This document shows, in pieces, positions 50,897 to 63,905 of a DNA stretch of 64,000 nt (its first letter is position 1; each line of letters opens with the position of its first letter). Location: the NCBI RefSeq assembly GCF_964340395.1, contig NC_135551.1:23591003-23655002 (forward strand), in the 5' to 3' direction. Source of the stretch: Glandiceps talaboti. Its lineage: Eukaryota; Hemichordata; Enteropneusta; Spengelidae. The notes beneath the pieces were generated by a model that saw nothing but the letters and a program-made list of their open reading frames with translations, made no database searches and was not told the DNA's origin. The position numbers and the translations under genes were made by a program.

Positions 50897-51284
50897 TTTA
50901 AAAGGGCACATGCTGTGTTTATACATTTTGGAGCTTAATTATTGTTGAATATATCAAGATGTGCCCACAGTATTTTATTTACTAAAGCAGACATATCCAT
51001 CACTTAAAATTGAACAGAATCAAACCTGTGTATGATTAATCAACGATTTAGTGACGTAATTCATAGTACGCATAAGAAATGTCTAGGATATCCTTACGAC
51101 ATATGCAATCAAGTGTTCTAACAATGGAAAAAAGACAATTGTGTGTCTTAGAAGCTATTGTATTGACATTAACATTAACATTTATACTAGAAAATGTTAA
51201 TCTAGGTTTTATGTACATATTTTCACTCGAGTAAAAAGGTTATAAACAGAAATTGTGTAGAAGGTTCAGTTGGTACCACTTTAA
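50897..51284. mobile_element. MITE-like element, family 2, copy 3 (diverged)
   Basis: Ends 'tttaaaagggcacatgctgt' and 'ggtaccactttaa'. Interior phrases such as 'cagtattttatttactaaag' and 'caagtgttcta' match the other two copies. The oldest-looking of the three. Confidence 0.6.
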
Positions 51285-51639
51285 TAACTAAAGTTATTAG
51301 TTTTGCGTGGATAGGAAGGATGGATGCAATTTGATTAGTATGATAAAAAGACAATATTGTAATTTTGATTTTTTTTCAAAATGATAAAACAAGATTTTGA
51401 TGTGCTATAATTAAACAAAAATAACTATAATATACAAAACAAATTAAATAGACTGCATTTGTACATTGTTATAATTTTCTTATTTAAATGCTGAAAATGG
51501 TTCAAATAATGATTTGGGCTTACATTTTAGTAAAATTATATGGGCCAATCAAATAATTCCAATTTACTCACGCACTTACGTTTTAAAAATACCTTTAACA
51601 AGAATAGAATAGTTTAACTTTACGTCAAAATGCCAACAA

Positions 51640-51660
51640 AATGATGATGATGATGATGAA

Positions 51661-51704
<44 letters not shown>
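51640..51704. repeat. (GAT)n microsatellite
   Basis: About 21 GAT units with one GAA interruption. Confidence 0.95.
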
Positions 51705-51705
<1 letters not shown>

Positions 51706-52236
51706 ATTCAATGTGAAGAAAGTCTCTTAGATACAAAAATGTATGTGTGCCGTTATTGTTTGTGTCTAGATCTGATTCTGTTTATTTTGGGATGGTTATT
51801 CATCCGAAACCTACGAGCTTGGACACTTTCGTGAGAAACTACACAGATGAACAGAACACAATCTAGGTCGATAGAAGATAAGAATGCCCTGGATATCAAC
51901 ACCTTTATCAAAATTGTCAGTGTTTGTTAACTGCCATTGAATAAATATACATTATTTGATATGATATAAGTTACCCTGCCCCCTATTTTAAAGGTTGTGC
52001 ACCATTTCCATTTACCGATACTGACTAGGAGGTTTGTCAGGGGGTGCTACCATTCATTCTGTCAGAGAGAACGTTTACCATGAAACTGATACGATTGTGA
52101 TTTAACTTTACGTAGTACTTTTTGAATAATGGAAGAACTTATTTTTGTGTGGTATCAAGGTGAGTCCTGAGACAACGAACTCGTACAGAGTCTGATTTAT
52201 TTCATTTGGCGATGGAAATATAGAGTGATCCCCCCA

Positions 52237-52250
52237 TAATATATATATAG
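52237..52250 (+). promoter_or_regulatory. Candidate TATA element of the Cys-rich secreted gene
   Basis: 'tataatatatatatag' about 100 bp upstream of ATG 52348, leaving room for a start site near 52275 and a 5' UTR of about 70 bp. It may also be chance AT-rich sequence. Confidence 0.3.
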
Positions 52251-52347
52251 GTGAGTTATGACACCATACACGGAACAGAGCTAGTACCGGACTACTCTCA
52301 GTTACAAGACCCAGGAGAAATCTAGTTTACTGGAAACATATCTGAAA

Positions 52348-55853
<3,506 letters not shown>

Positions 55854-55948
55854 GTCAGACACTCTATAATACTATACCAGTCAATGGTAGAATTTTTGTT
55901 ATATTTGAAAGTTTCTGTTTGGTGTTGAAAGTCCCAATTGCACGAAAA

Positions 55949-56163
55949 AGAAGAAGTAGAAGAAGAAGAAGAAGAAGAAGGAAAAAGAACAAGAAGAAGA
56001 AGAAGAAGAAGAAGAAAGGAGGAGGAGGAGGAGGAGGAGGAGGAGGAGGAGAAGAAGAAGAAGAAGAAGAAGAAGAAGAAGAAGAAGAAGAAGAAGAAGA
56101 AGAAGAAGAAGAAGAAGAAGGAGAAGAAGAAGAAGAAGAAGAAGAAGAAGAAGAAGAAGAAGA
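55949..56163. repeat. (GAA)n/(GGA)n microsatellite at the L1 3' end
   Basis: About 215 bp of GAA with a central GGA block. Read on the element's strand this is (TTC)n directly joined to the L1 3' end. All frames through it (Glu, Lys or Arg runs) are artefacts. Confidence 0.95.
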
Positions 56164-56646
56164 TTTTTGATTTTTAAATAAAACGTTTATTGCTGATCCC
56201 TACTGCTAAAATTACATTACAATGGAAATAGGGTGTCATACGAATAAACGGAAAGGTTTCACGATCTATCAAAATTTATATGGAGTTAATACATTTAATA
56301 TTTTGCATTCAAACGTCGATTTATCTTCAGTCGATTAACTTCATTCAATATTTTGTTTTCCACCAGTTTTATCTTCATTCAATATTTTGTTTTCAATTTC
56401 TGTTCTATCTTCAGTTGAACATACGTTGTAATTGATGTTGAGATTTCTGAAAGAAAGCAGAATTCGTTAGGTGCATGTATGTATGTATGTATGTATGTAT
56501 GTATGTATGTACATCTTAAAACTATGTCACAAAGCACTGATCTGTGGATGCCAGTATGATTTGACTTCATCTGTCATGTCACCCCTACATCCACAGACCC
56601 CATAAGGAGTACGGTGCCCAGAGTGAATTGTGACAGGGACGGGAGC

Positions 56647-59600
56647 TTAGATTAAGATTTTCAGTTCTCCGTCGCATGATACACTACAAAGAGTTTCACT
56701 ATGTTCCCACATCAGTTTAAAGTAATCGGTATGGTTTGCTGATGTGTTAAGTTGGTATTCTGTCTTAATCTTTCTTTGTACACGGGAACGAAAAATGTCA
56801 ATAGGATTAGTTGGAGTTTTGTTCTTTAATTTATTCCAGCGACTTAAATGAATAGATAATTTGACAGTGCATGTGAGAAAAAGATATATTCTATATACTT
56901 GTTTATTAACAAAATGTGGAGAGTTTTTTGAGTATCTAGGGATCAGTATGTACCACCATAATGGAAGCGTGTTTTCTCTTTCTAGAAGTTTCATTACCAC
57001 ATTATTGTAGAGTTGCAGGACAGGTTGGATATGCTTGCATTCTAAAAAGACGTGTAACAGTGTGTCTTTTTCATCGCAAAAGGGACAGTTTGAATGGTTC
57101 TGAAGTTTGCAATGTAGTAAGAAGGAGCCTGTTGGATATGCTCCATGGAAGAGGCGCCACATGAAATCGCCTTCACGTTTTGATATCGGTCTTCTGTAGC
57201 AAGCTTTGAAGTTAGGCTTAAGACTATTTGGTATGCTGAGTATATCTCGCCATACTGTATCTAGGGCTTGAGGGTTTCTGCGATGGTGCATGCAAACAGT
57301 GAGGAATTTGTAAATTGAGCCTTTCTCTATTTTGTAGAGAGGGAGGTTAAGGTCATCAGATTCATAAAGGTCAAAACTATAGTATGTAGGCATTGGATCT
57401 ACAGAAGGCTGTGTTACATCAATATGTTGATTAATTTTGTCTTTCCATTCTTTGGGTATAGCTTTGTGGATAATTTCAATTGTAAGGTCGAGAATTCTTT
57501 TTGAATGTATATTGATGTTTCTGTGTAGTCTCTCGTTGGTATACCATTGTTTTGTTTCATTATCAATCAAATCTTTGATGTGTGTAATACCTCCTTCTAC
57601 CAAGTGGTGTAAGTAGAATGGTTCACGGCGTATTGGGTGTAAGATCAACGGATTATGAAACAGGGGTTCATCTAAAATGTCATTAATCGTTTCTGGATTT
57701 CCTTTTCTCTTAAAGTTGAATTGTTCCCAACAAGAGAGAATGTCTTGATAAAAGGGGGGAATGTGTTGAAGTGGATATTTAAATTTGGTGACAAGTAGCT
57801 GTTTACAGTAATTTAAGTTGCCTACTTTACTGAAATAGAAGTCAGTGAAATCGAAATTAGGGTGTTTACTATTAGTGTATAAATACCTCTGTAAATACTG
57901 TAATCTGAATGCCTGTATTCTAGAGGGAATGTGGGTTAATCCCAGTCCTCCCCTTTCAATAGGAAGATGTAGAACATCTGCTGTCACCCAGTGGTGACCT
58001 TGCCATGTAAAATCTAGGAAGGTTTTTTGGAGATATTCAACGAGTTCTTTGGGGGGACACAGACACCTGAATTTATGATTGAGTTTTGAAGCTATTAATT
58101 GGTTTATGACATGTATACGTCCATGATAAGACATGATTTCGGCAAATCTGGCCCACCATTCCAGTTTTGTTTGGACGCTGTGACCGAGTTCACTCCAGTT
58201 TTTATTTACGTAATCATCGGAATTTCCAAGGTAGATTCCCAGTAATTTTAACCCCTCATTATTCCATTTTAGCCCCATGGGGGCGTCTTTACGACATTGC
58301 CAGTTGCCGCACCACAATCCTTCAGATTTACCAACATTCACTTTAGCATTAGTAGCTTTTTCATAGATATCAATCCATTTGTTAAGTTTTGTAAAGTCGT
58401 CCTCTTGTGTTACAAGAAATTCGACATCGTCGGCGTAAGCCGATAAAAGGACATTACGTTGTGTGTGGGGTAGACTGAGACCTTTCATTTCACTTTTTGT
58501 GCGTATTTTGTGCAAAAAGGGTTCTAATGCGAGGATGTATAATTGACCAGATAGGGAGCATCCTTGACGGATACCCCTTTTGAATTCGATTGGTGCTGTT
58601 AACATGTTGTTTACACGGACAAGACATTGTGCATTAGAGTAGATGAGTTGGATACAACGGGTAAAGTGTTCACCAAATCCGAAGGATTTCAATGTGTTCA
58701 TTAAATATTTGTGGTTTACTCGATCAAATGCTTTTTCTTGGTCGATTGCGACAATTCCAAGAGTTAATTGCGTTTGATTCGCGTAGCATATACTGTCTCT
58801 AAGAACATTTATGTTGTCTTCTATACTACGAGTTGGTATGCTACACGTTTGATCGATATTGATAATACTCCCAAGTACATTGCGTAGTCGAAAAGATAGA
58901 CATTTTGTGAATATCTTGTAATCACTGCATAATAAACTTATTGGACGCCAGTTTTTCAGTAATGTGTTATCACCTTTCTTTGGGATCAAACTTATTACTG
59001 CGCGACGGCAGGATTGTGGAAGTTCGCCATCTTTTATAGAAGTGGAAAAGACATCAAGAAAGTCATGTTTAAAAGTTGACCAGAATGTTTTGTAGAATTC
59101 ATTAGGAATGCCATCAATGCCAGGAGAGCGGTTATTTGAAAGGTGTTTGACTGCGGTTGTTAGTTCATCAAGTGTAATATCTGAGTCGCAGTAGTCTGAA
59201 TCATCTTTACTTAGTTGAGGAAGGTTTTCTAGTAGTTTTTCTTGGTCTGTAGTGGAGGTGGGATCAGGTAGAAAGAGTTCTTGATAGAAGGAATGTGTGA
59301 TTTTGCACATTTCATTTTGTTCATTAGTAATATTCTGGTCGCTTCTGCGGAGCTGGGTTATGGTTTTACGACTGTTTTTACGTTTTTCAAGCCTCGAGAA
59401 AAAATCACCAGACATATCATTTTCATGCAAAAGTTGTTGATGTGTTCGCACGGCTGCGCCTTTACTTTCAGATTGAATGTATGTTTTCAAAAGTTCTTTT
59501 TTGTCATTGTATATATTTACCAAATCGGGGTTTGTATTCATGTTGTGTTCCATTTCTTTTAGTTCATGTTCAAGTTTATGTTTTGAATCTTTAAAGAGTT

Positions 59601-60525
59601 GACGTTTGTGAGTTGCATATTGCTGTGTCAGCAGTTTTATTTTGTGTTTGCCAATGTCCCACCAGTGTTGTATTTTCGTAAATTCTGTTTTTGTATTCTG
59701 CCACTGTGTCCAAAAGTCACGGATGAGGTCGCAGTAGTAAGCGTCGTCAAGTAGGTCGGTATTCATATACCAGACGGGAGAAGTGTTTTGAACTTTTGTG
59801 AGAGAGATTTTGATTTTCACAATGGAGTGGTCTGAGAAGGCTTGTGCTCCAGTGAAAATGTCAGCGGTGTGTATGCGGGTAGAGAGATGTTTTGATATGT
59901 AAATTCTATCAATTCTTGCAGCTGTTGTGTTATCGCTTTTATGCCAAGTGTACTGTCTTGTGTTGCCTTGGTGATATCGCCACGCATCCACTAATTTAAA
60001 TCTGTGTGTTAATTTATCAAGGCAAAGAGAAGTGCGAGTATCCGGCTCTTTCTTACTCGAGCGGTCTATTCCAGGGTTTACGGTGCAGTTAAAGTCACCT
60101 CCAAGGATGATGGGGTCGTTATTTAACTCATTTAAAAGTTGTTTTAATTTTTGAAGGACATATAACCTTTCATTTCCGTCATTTGGTGCATATAGGTTAA
60201 TAATGTGAAAAGAATTATCATTGACTTTGACATGAGCATGTAGAAGTCTTCCATTGACGATATTTTTTGTTGACAGAATATTTATATTTCTTTTGGGAGA
60301 GAAAAGAATTGCAACGCCAGCAGTATTAGTATTTGCGTGAGAAAAAACACACTGTCCTCTCCATGCAATACGCCAAGACGGTTCGTCGACAGGTATAGTG
60401 TGAGTTTCCTGTAGGAAGTGAAAATCGCTCTCATGGTTATTCTTGAGGTAGGCAAAGATCTGATATCGTTTGAGTGAGTCGCGGCCTCCTCGTACATTGA
60501 ATGTTGTGCAAGTTAGACTAACCAT
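56647..60525 (-). CDS. L1 (Tx1 type) ORF2: endonuclease-reverse transcriptase
   Basis: 1292-aa enzyme that nicks target DNA and copies the element's RNA there. Apurinic-endonuclease-like domain about residues 5-240: N10 (TFNVRG), E40 (QETHT), GGDFN with D144 and N146, RIDRIYIS, and SDH with H233. Reverse transcriptase about 450-750: PGIDGIPNEFY, LIPKKGD, NWRPISLL, DQEKAFDRVNH, GIRQGCSLS and the catalytic YADD (Y697-D700). Then an LLGIYLG-type segment, a GGLGL block, and a C-terminal C-x2-C-x7-H-x4-C knuckle (C1147, C1150, H1158, C1163). I chose ATG 60525 (A at -3, G at +4, directly before the endonuclease); the frame is open to an earlier ATG at 60564. All catalytic residues I looked for are present. 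It lies in a different frame from ORF1, 65 bp downstream. Confidence 0.93.
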   Translation of the reverse strand: MVSLTCTTFNVRGGRDSLKRYQIFAYLKNNHESDFHFLQETHTIPVDEPSWRIAWRGQCVFSHANTNTAGVAILFSPKRNINILSTKNIVNGRLLHAHVKVNDNSFHIINLYAPNDGNERLYVLQKLKQLLNELNNDPIILGGDFNCTVNPGIDRSSKKEPDTRTSLCLDKLTHRFKLVDAWRYHQGNTRQYTWHKSDNTTAARIDRIYISKHLSTRIHTADIFTGAQAFSDHSIVKIKISLTKVQNTSPVWYMNTDLLDDAYYCDLIRDFWTQWQNTKTEFTKIQHWWDIGKHKIKLLTQQYATHKRQLFKDSKHKLEHELKEMEHNMNTNPDLVNIYNDKKELLKTYIQSESKGAAVRTHQQLLHENDMSGDFFSRLEKRKNSRKTITQLRRSDQNITNEQNEMCKITHSFYQELFLPDPTSTTDQEKLLENLPQLSKDDSDYCDSDITLDELTTAVKHLSNNRSPGIDGIPNEFYKTFWSTFKHDFLDVFSTSIKDGELPQSCRRAVISLIPKKGDNTLLKNWRPISLLCSDYKIFTKCLSFRLRNVLGSIINIDQTCSIPTRSIEDNINVLRDSICYANQTQLTLGIVAIDQEKAFDRVNHKYLMNTLKSFGFGEHFTRCIQLIYSNAQCLVRVNNMLTAPIEFKRGIRQGCSLSGQLYILALEPFLHKIRTKSEMKGLSLPHTQRNVLLSAYADDVEFLVTQEDDFTKLNKWIDIYEKATNAKVNVGKSEGLWCGNWQCRKDAPMGLKWNNEGLKLLGIYLGNSDDYVNKNWSELGHSVQTKLEWWARFAEIMSYHGRIHVINQLIASKLNHKFRCLCPPKELVEYLQKTFLDFTWQGHHWVTADVLHLPIERGGLGLTHIPSRIQAFRLQYLQRYLYTNSKHPNFDFTDFYFSKVGNLNYCKQLLVTKFKYPLQHIPPFYQDILSCWEQFNFKRKGNPETINDILDEPLFHNPLILHPIRREPFYLHHLVEGGITHIKDLIDNETKQWYTNERLHRNINIHSKRILDLTIEIIHKAIPKEWKDKINQHIDVTQPSVDPMPTYYSFDLYESDDLNLPLYKIEKGSIYKFLTVCMHHRRNPQALDTVWRDILSIPNSLKPNFKACYRRPISKREGDFMWRLFHGAYPTGSFLLHCKLQNHSNCPFCDEKDTLLHVFLECKHIQPVLQLYNNVVMKLLERENTLPLWWYILIPRYSKNSPHFVNKQVYRIYLFLTCTVKLSIHLSRWNKLKNKTPTNPIDIFRSRVQRKIKTEYQLNTSANHTDYFKLMWEHSETLCSVSCDGELKILI

Positions 60526-60590
60526 GATTGTGATGAGAAATGTGATGATGTGGTGTATAACCATGATATGTATAGAAGTGGTAAGAGAGC

Positions 60591-62201
60591 TCAGGAGGAT
60601 GAACCTTTTGTAGTGAAACTAGTCACTTTCAGATGTTTGATTAACTTTGCTTTTATTTTATAGATTCTAGCTTTCTGTGATTTGGATATTTGTTCGTTAT
60701 TACGGTAGTTTTTCAGACTGTGGATTAATTTTTTTAGATCTGGACAGAAGTCCACACTTCTCTCAACGATTTTTTTTGAGTACATTACATCGTTGAGGAA
60801 TTCTCTGATTGAATCTGCTGGTAAAGTGTATTGTTGGCTTTGATCGCCTATTTGGGAGAATTCAGACATGTCAGACATAACTGATTCTGTATCATCTTCT
60901 TCTTGTGCATTTTCTTCGTTTATTGGGTTGGTACATGATTGAATAGGAGAAAACAGGTCTTGTGAGTCGCCTATTGTAATGTCAGTATTGGGGAAAAGCT
61001 CTGACGCTCCAGGAATCGAAGAATCAGATAGTTCAAGGGAGAGAGGTTGAGACTGAGAGGATGAGGAGGTTGAAGATTCACAGAAGGAGGAAGGGAGAGA
61101 GGGTGGAGAGGGGAAGGGGGAAGGAGGGGTTCGTACCCTCTCTTCAACGGATGAAACAGAGTCGTCTGTTTTTTGTGCGTCACTTTTATTACAGTCTTTA
61201 ACGGTGTGTGTATCATTTGATATGTTGTCGTTGCCATTGGTTACTTTGTCTGTGTTTTCTGTTGGTGTATTGATATTTTCATTTGTATCGTTACCACGAA
61301 CGTCGATTGTTCGTGTTGTGTTGTTGTCCTCCATCATGGTTACATCTGTGTTTTCTTGAGTGTCTGTATCAGTATTTACACGTTGCAATTGATCACCTGT
61401 GTGTACCTGTTTATCGGTATTGTCATTGGTAGTTTTGTTATTGTTGTTCGATCGAGTGTCATCTGTGTTGTCTTGTATATCGGTATTTGTGGTCACGTCG
61501 TTGGTATGTGTGTTGCTTGTGTCATTTGTTGTCTCTGTTTGGTTATTCATGGTATCATTACGTGTGCTTTGGGTTTCATTCTGCTGTGTGTTGTCTTCGT
61601 TGACAGGTGTTTCTGTATTTTGACGGCAGTTTCGTTGTATGTGACCTGGCAACCCACATTTGTAACACCGAAAGTCGCCAGTTGTCATGTAGATTCGATA
61701 TGCCCTGTTTTCATGTCTGACGAGGAAATGACCTTCCACTTCGTCTTTGTTGTGTAGTAGCATGTATATTTGTCTGCGAAAAGATTGTATGTGTTTCAAG
61801 TTGTCTTTTCTACACCCCAACGGTATAGGTTTTAGGTCGCTGACCATTTTCCCATAAATAGAGAGTTCCCCCTTTAAAGTATCATTTGGGATAAAGGGTG
61901 GTACGCCCGAAAGAATTACTTTCGTTGCTGGTTTGACGACGGGTTCAACGTTGACCCACGAACCGTCAATGGTTAGTCCATGCATACATACGGTGTCGAC
62001 CCAAGTAACTGATTTGAAATAAACTATGATACTCCCGTTTGCACGAGAAGCAGCGATAATATTGCTTGCACCAACAATCTCGGCGATTTTCTCTACATAA
62101 GACTCGACTCTGAATCCGTCAATTGTTGCACACCTAATACCATGTTTGCTGGTTAGACCTGCAAATGTATCACGTGTCTGGCTTGATGGCCAGGTAGCCA
62201 T
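60591..62201 (-). CDS. L1 (Tx1 type) ORF1: nucleic-acid-binding protein with zinc knuckle
   Basis: 536-aa presumed RNA-binding/chaperone partner of ORF2. An N-terminal structured part (about residues 1-175) with alternating strands and helices leads into a single CCHC zinc knuckle C-x2-C-x4-H-x4-C (C179, C182, H187, C192). Then comes a linker of about 250 residues dominated by Asn, Thr and Asp, a Pro/Ser-rich patch (SPFPSPPSLPSS), and a Lys-rich helical C-terminal segment (about 460-530). I chose ATG 62201 (AAGATGGCT, strong context); the frame is open to ATG 62324, but that would add a very hydrophobic leader unlike any ORF1. Long zinc-knuckle ORF1 proteins are known in Tx1-like elements. 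No frameshift is visible. Confidence 0.85.
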   Translation of the reverse strand: MATWPSSQTRDTFAGLTSKHGIRCATIDGFRVESYVEKIAEIVGASNIIAASRANGSIIVYFKSVTWVDTVCMHGLTIDGSWVNVEPVVKPATKVILSGVPPFIPNDTLKGELSIYGKMVSDLKPIPLGCRKDNLKHIQSFRRQIYMLLHNKDEVEGHFLVRHENRAYRIYMTTGDFRCYKCGLPGHIQRNCRQNTETPVNEDNTQQNETQSTRNDTMNNQTETTNDTSNTHTNDVTTNTDIQDNTDDTRSNNNNKTTNDNTDKQVHTGDQLQRVNTDTDTQENTDVTMMEDNNTTRTIDVRGNDTNENINTPTENTDKVTNGNDNISNDTHTVKDCNKSDAQKTDDSVSSVEERVRTPPSPFPSPPSLPSSFCESSTSSSSQSQPLSLELSDSSIPGASELFPNTDITIGDSQDLFSPIQSCTNPINEENAQEEDDTESVMSDMSEFSQIGDQSQQYTLPADSIREFLNDVMYSKKIVERSVDFCPDLKKLIHSLKNYRNNEQISKSQKARIYKIKAKLIKHLKVTSFTTKGSSS

Positions 62202-62415
62202 CTTTGCTACACTGGCTAAAGCCGAAAACCAACCAAAGAAAAAGACCCAAAATAGAAAGAACGGGGGAAGTAGTGTCAAAAATAAACTTACAGGAAGGTA
62301 ATAAACGGTCCTACCGGTATCCACAGGATGCTAAAAACACAGGATGAACAACAGCAAGCTAGATTTCGTTGGATTGTACGGAGCTCCACTTCAACACGTC
62401 CGTTCAAGATGGCGG

Positions 62416-62461
62416 AAGAAGAAGAAGAAGAAGAAGAAGAAGAAGAAGAAGAAGGAGGAGG

Positions 62462-62496
<35 letters not shown>
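62416..62496. repeat. (AAG)n-(GACA)n microsatellite at the L1 5' end
   Basis: About 13 AAG units, three GGA units, then eight GACA units. In L1 sense the element's 5' end is directly preceded by (CTT)n, the same repeat that follows its 3' end. Confidence 0.95.
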
Positions 62497-62674
62497 ACCG
62501 GCCACTTTTAAGCAAGAGGGCGTCCTACTAGTATGTAGCGGAATTATGGTCACTGTCAGGTGTTGAACAGAACACCACGTCTTGCTTTACATCCTTGGCA
62601 CTTTGTTATGACTCGGAAAAGTTAGTAGCAGAAACTTAAAATAATGGTTTTGTAAGTCATAAATATAGTCCACT

Positions 62675-62961
62675 TTAGGCCTAACAAAGAATTGTGTGGT
62701 TCCGATTACGCTTAATTTTACAATAGGTGGGGATTTTTATTTTATTTTTTGTGAGTATCTAGTTCCGGTTGTTGTGTTTTCCGTTGTTTTTTCACCAGAT
62801 GTACAGCCATTGATGTCAGTTTCCACATCCACTATTTCTTCCGAAATTTCACAATTTGTCATTTTTTTTCTAGAATACATATGTACACAAAACTGTTTAG
62901 GGTTGGCAGTGAAAACTAGGTGGGGTCGGGTACCAAACAATTGCTTTTATACTAGGCCTTA
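62675..62961. mobile_element. MITE-like element, family 1, copy 3 (inverted, internally deleted)
   Basis: 287 bp. Begins 'ttaggcctaacaaagaattg' and ends 'ttttatactaggccttaa'. Inverted relative to copies 1 and 2 and lacking about 40 bp around the 'gctgttcttccaatct' segment. Short frames on both strands are part of it. Confidence 0.78.
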
Positions 62962-63289
62962 ATAACGGACTGTGAAAGTCGCACAGGATGTCTACAATGT
63001 TACAAGACTTGTATCTTTTTTGCTGTCTTCAACCATTAGAAACAGAATAAAAAGCGATTACACTTACACGCAGTCACTATGATGCAGATCATACTTTCGA
63101 AATGAAAAAACTAAGCTAAACTTTAAGTACACATCTACAGCCTTTTTTGAGATTCAAACACCATTACTAACACACAAACTGTTTTAGAATATATTCAGAG
63201 TGACTTTTCTTTTGGTTTCTCATCTCCTGTGGAATAGTCTGGCGGGGCGGATGGGCGAAATAAAAAAAGGGGACGAGGAAAAAAATCTG

Positions 63290-63905
63290 TATTTTTTTAG
63301 TTCTATTCTCTACCCTTTCTGTCCTGTCAGTCTCTCTACAACTTCTTTTCTCTTCTCTTTATTGAATTCCTTGTTACAGGTCTCTTTCCTTCATTTTAGC
63401 AAGGTTGACAAGTCCGTAGAACAACTTTGTAAGAGGATGAATACTTATCATCCTGATGGGTGTATATTTGTAGCCATGAACTATTGTATGATTTTATCAG
63501 GACATCGTCGCAAAACCACCACCTGTTGACAACAACGTTCTTAACGAGGCTCGAAGAGTAGCTTTAGTGGTAGAAATAATTCCGGTTTGCGAGAATGTAT
63601 CAGGAGTACTAATACATTCACCTTATTAATCAAAGTGGCATTGACATCGCAAGCAATTTTTTTTTAAAGTTTATCCAATTTGAACTTTAGTATGTAACAT
63701 TTTGAAACACTTGCGTGATTGTCATCAGTGTGCTAGAGGAACTTTCATTTTTTATAAATCACCATTTCTATGAAAGATTTTCCTTCAGTGTGAACTTGTC
63801 AAAATAATCCACCAGATAACATGTAAACATTTCTAGAACTCAGTACTCCTTTGGGATTTACTGTTTAAAAGTAATAATGCATACGTAAACATCGGTAACA
63901 TGCCA
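63290..63905. repeat. Dispersed repeat, copy 2 (inverted)
   Basis: Inverse-orientation match to 35483-36000, with shared phrases 'actcagtactcctttgggat', 'tgtcatcagtgtgctaga' and 'gacaagtccgtagaac'. It contains small insertions relative to copy 1. Confidence 0.75.

Larger units (their letters stand above)
49654..52347. other. Intergenic region between K2P gene E and the Cys-rich secreted gene
   Basis: 2.7 kb. It holds a (GT)n tract (50343-50422), a MITE family 2 copy (50897-51284), a (GAT)n tract (51640-51704) and a candidate TATA element near its right end. No gene recognised. Confidence 0.7.
56164..62415 (-). mobile_element. Full-length L1 retrotransposon, Tx1 type, both ORFs open
   Basis: About 6.25 kb on the minus strand. 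Order in its own sense: 5' UTR (62415 to 62202), ORF1 (62201-60591), a 65-bp gap, ORF2 (60525-56647), 3' UTR (56646 to 56164), then (TTC)n. The inside of ORF2 matches the Tx1 group of L1 by its NWRPISLLCSDYKIFTK and DQTCSIP-RSI blocks, both different from mammalian L1. Microsatellite (TTC)n flanks both ends, so a target-site duplication cannot be seen. Lack of any stop or frameshift over 5.5 kb of coding sequence suggests a young and possibly competent copy. It lies antisense in intron 5 of the Cys-rich gene, if that gene continues to the right. The 3' UTR contains a duplicated phrase 'cttcattcaatattttgttt' (near 56340 and 56375) and an (ATGT)n tract (56474-56511). Confidence 0.88.

Noticed and set aside
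55919-56177. Glu/Lys/Arg-rich frames
   Set aside because: Translation of the GAA microsatellite at the L1 3' end.
60526-62324. Longer starts for the L1 ORFs (60564 and 62324)
   Set aside because: The extra N-terminal residues are hydrophobic and unlike the endonuclease or ORF1 starts; the internal ATGs at 60525 and 62201 have strong contexts.
63200-63529. 109-codon plus-strand frame
   Set aside because: Lies mostly inside the dispersed repeat shared with 35483-36000, where the corresponding frame is not kept.
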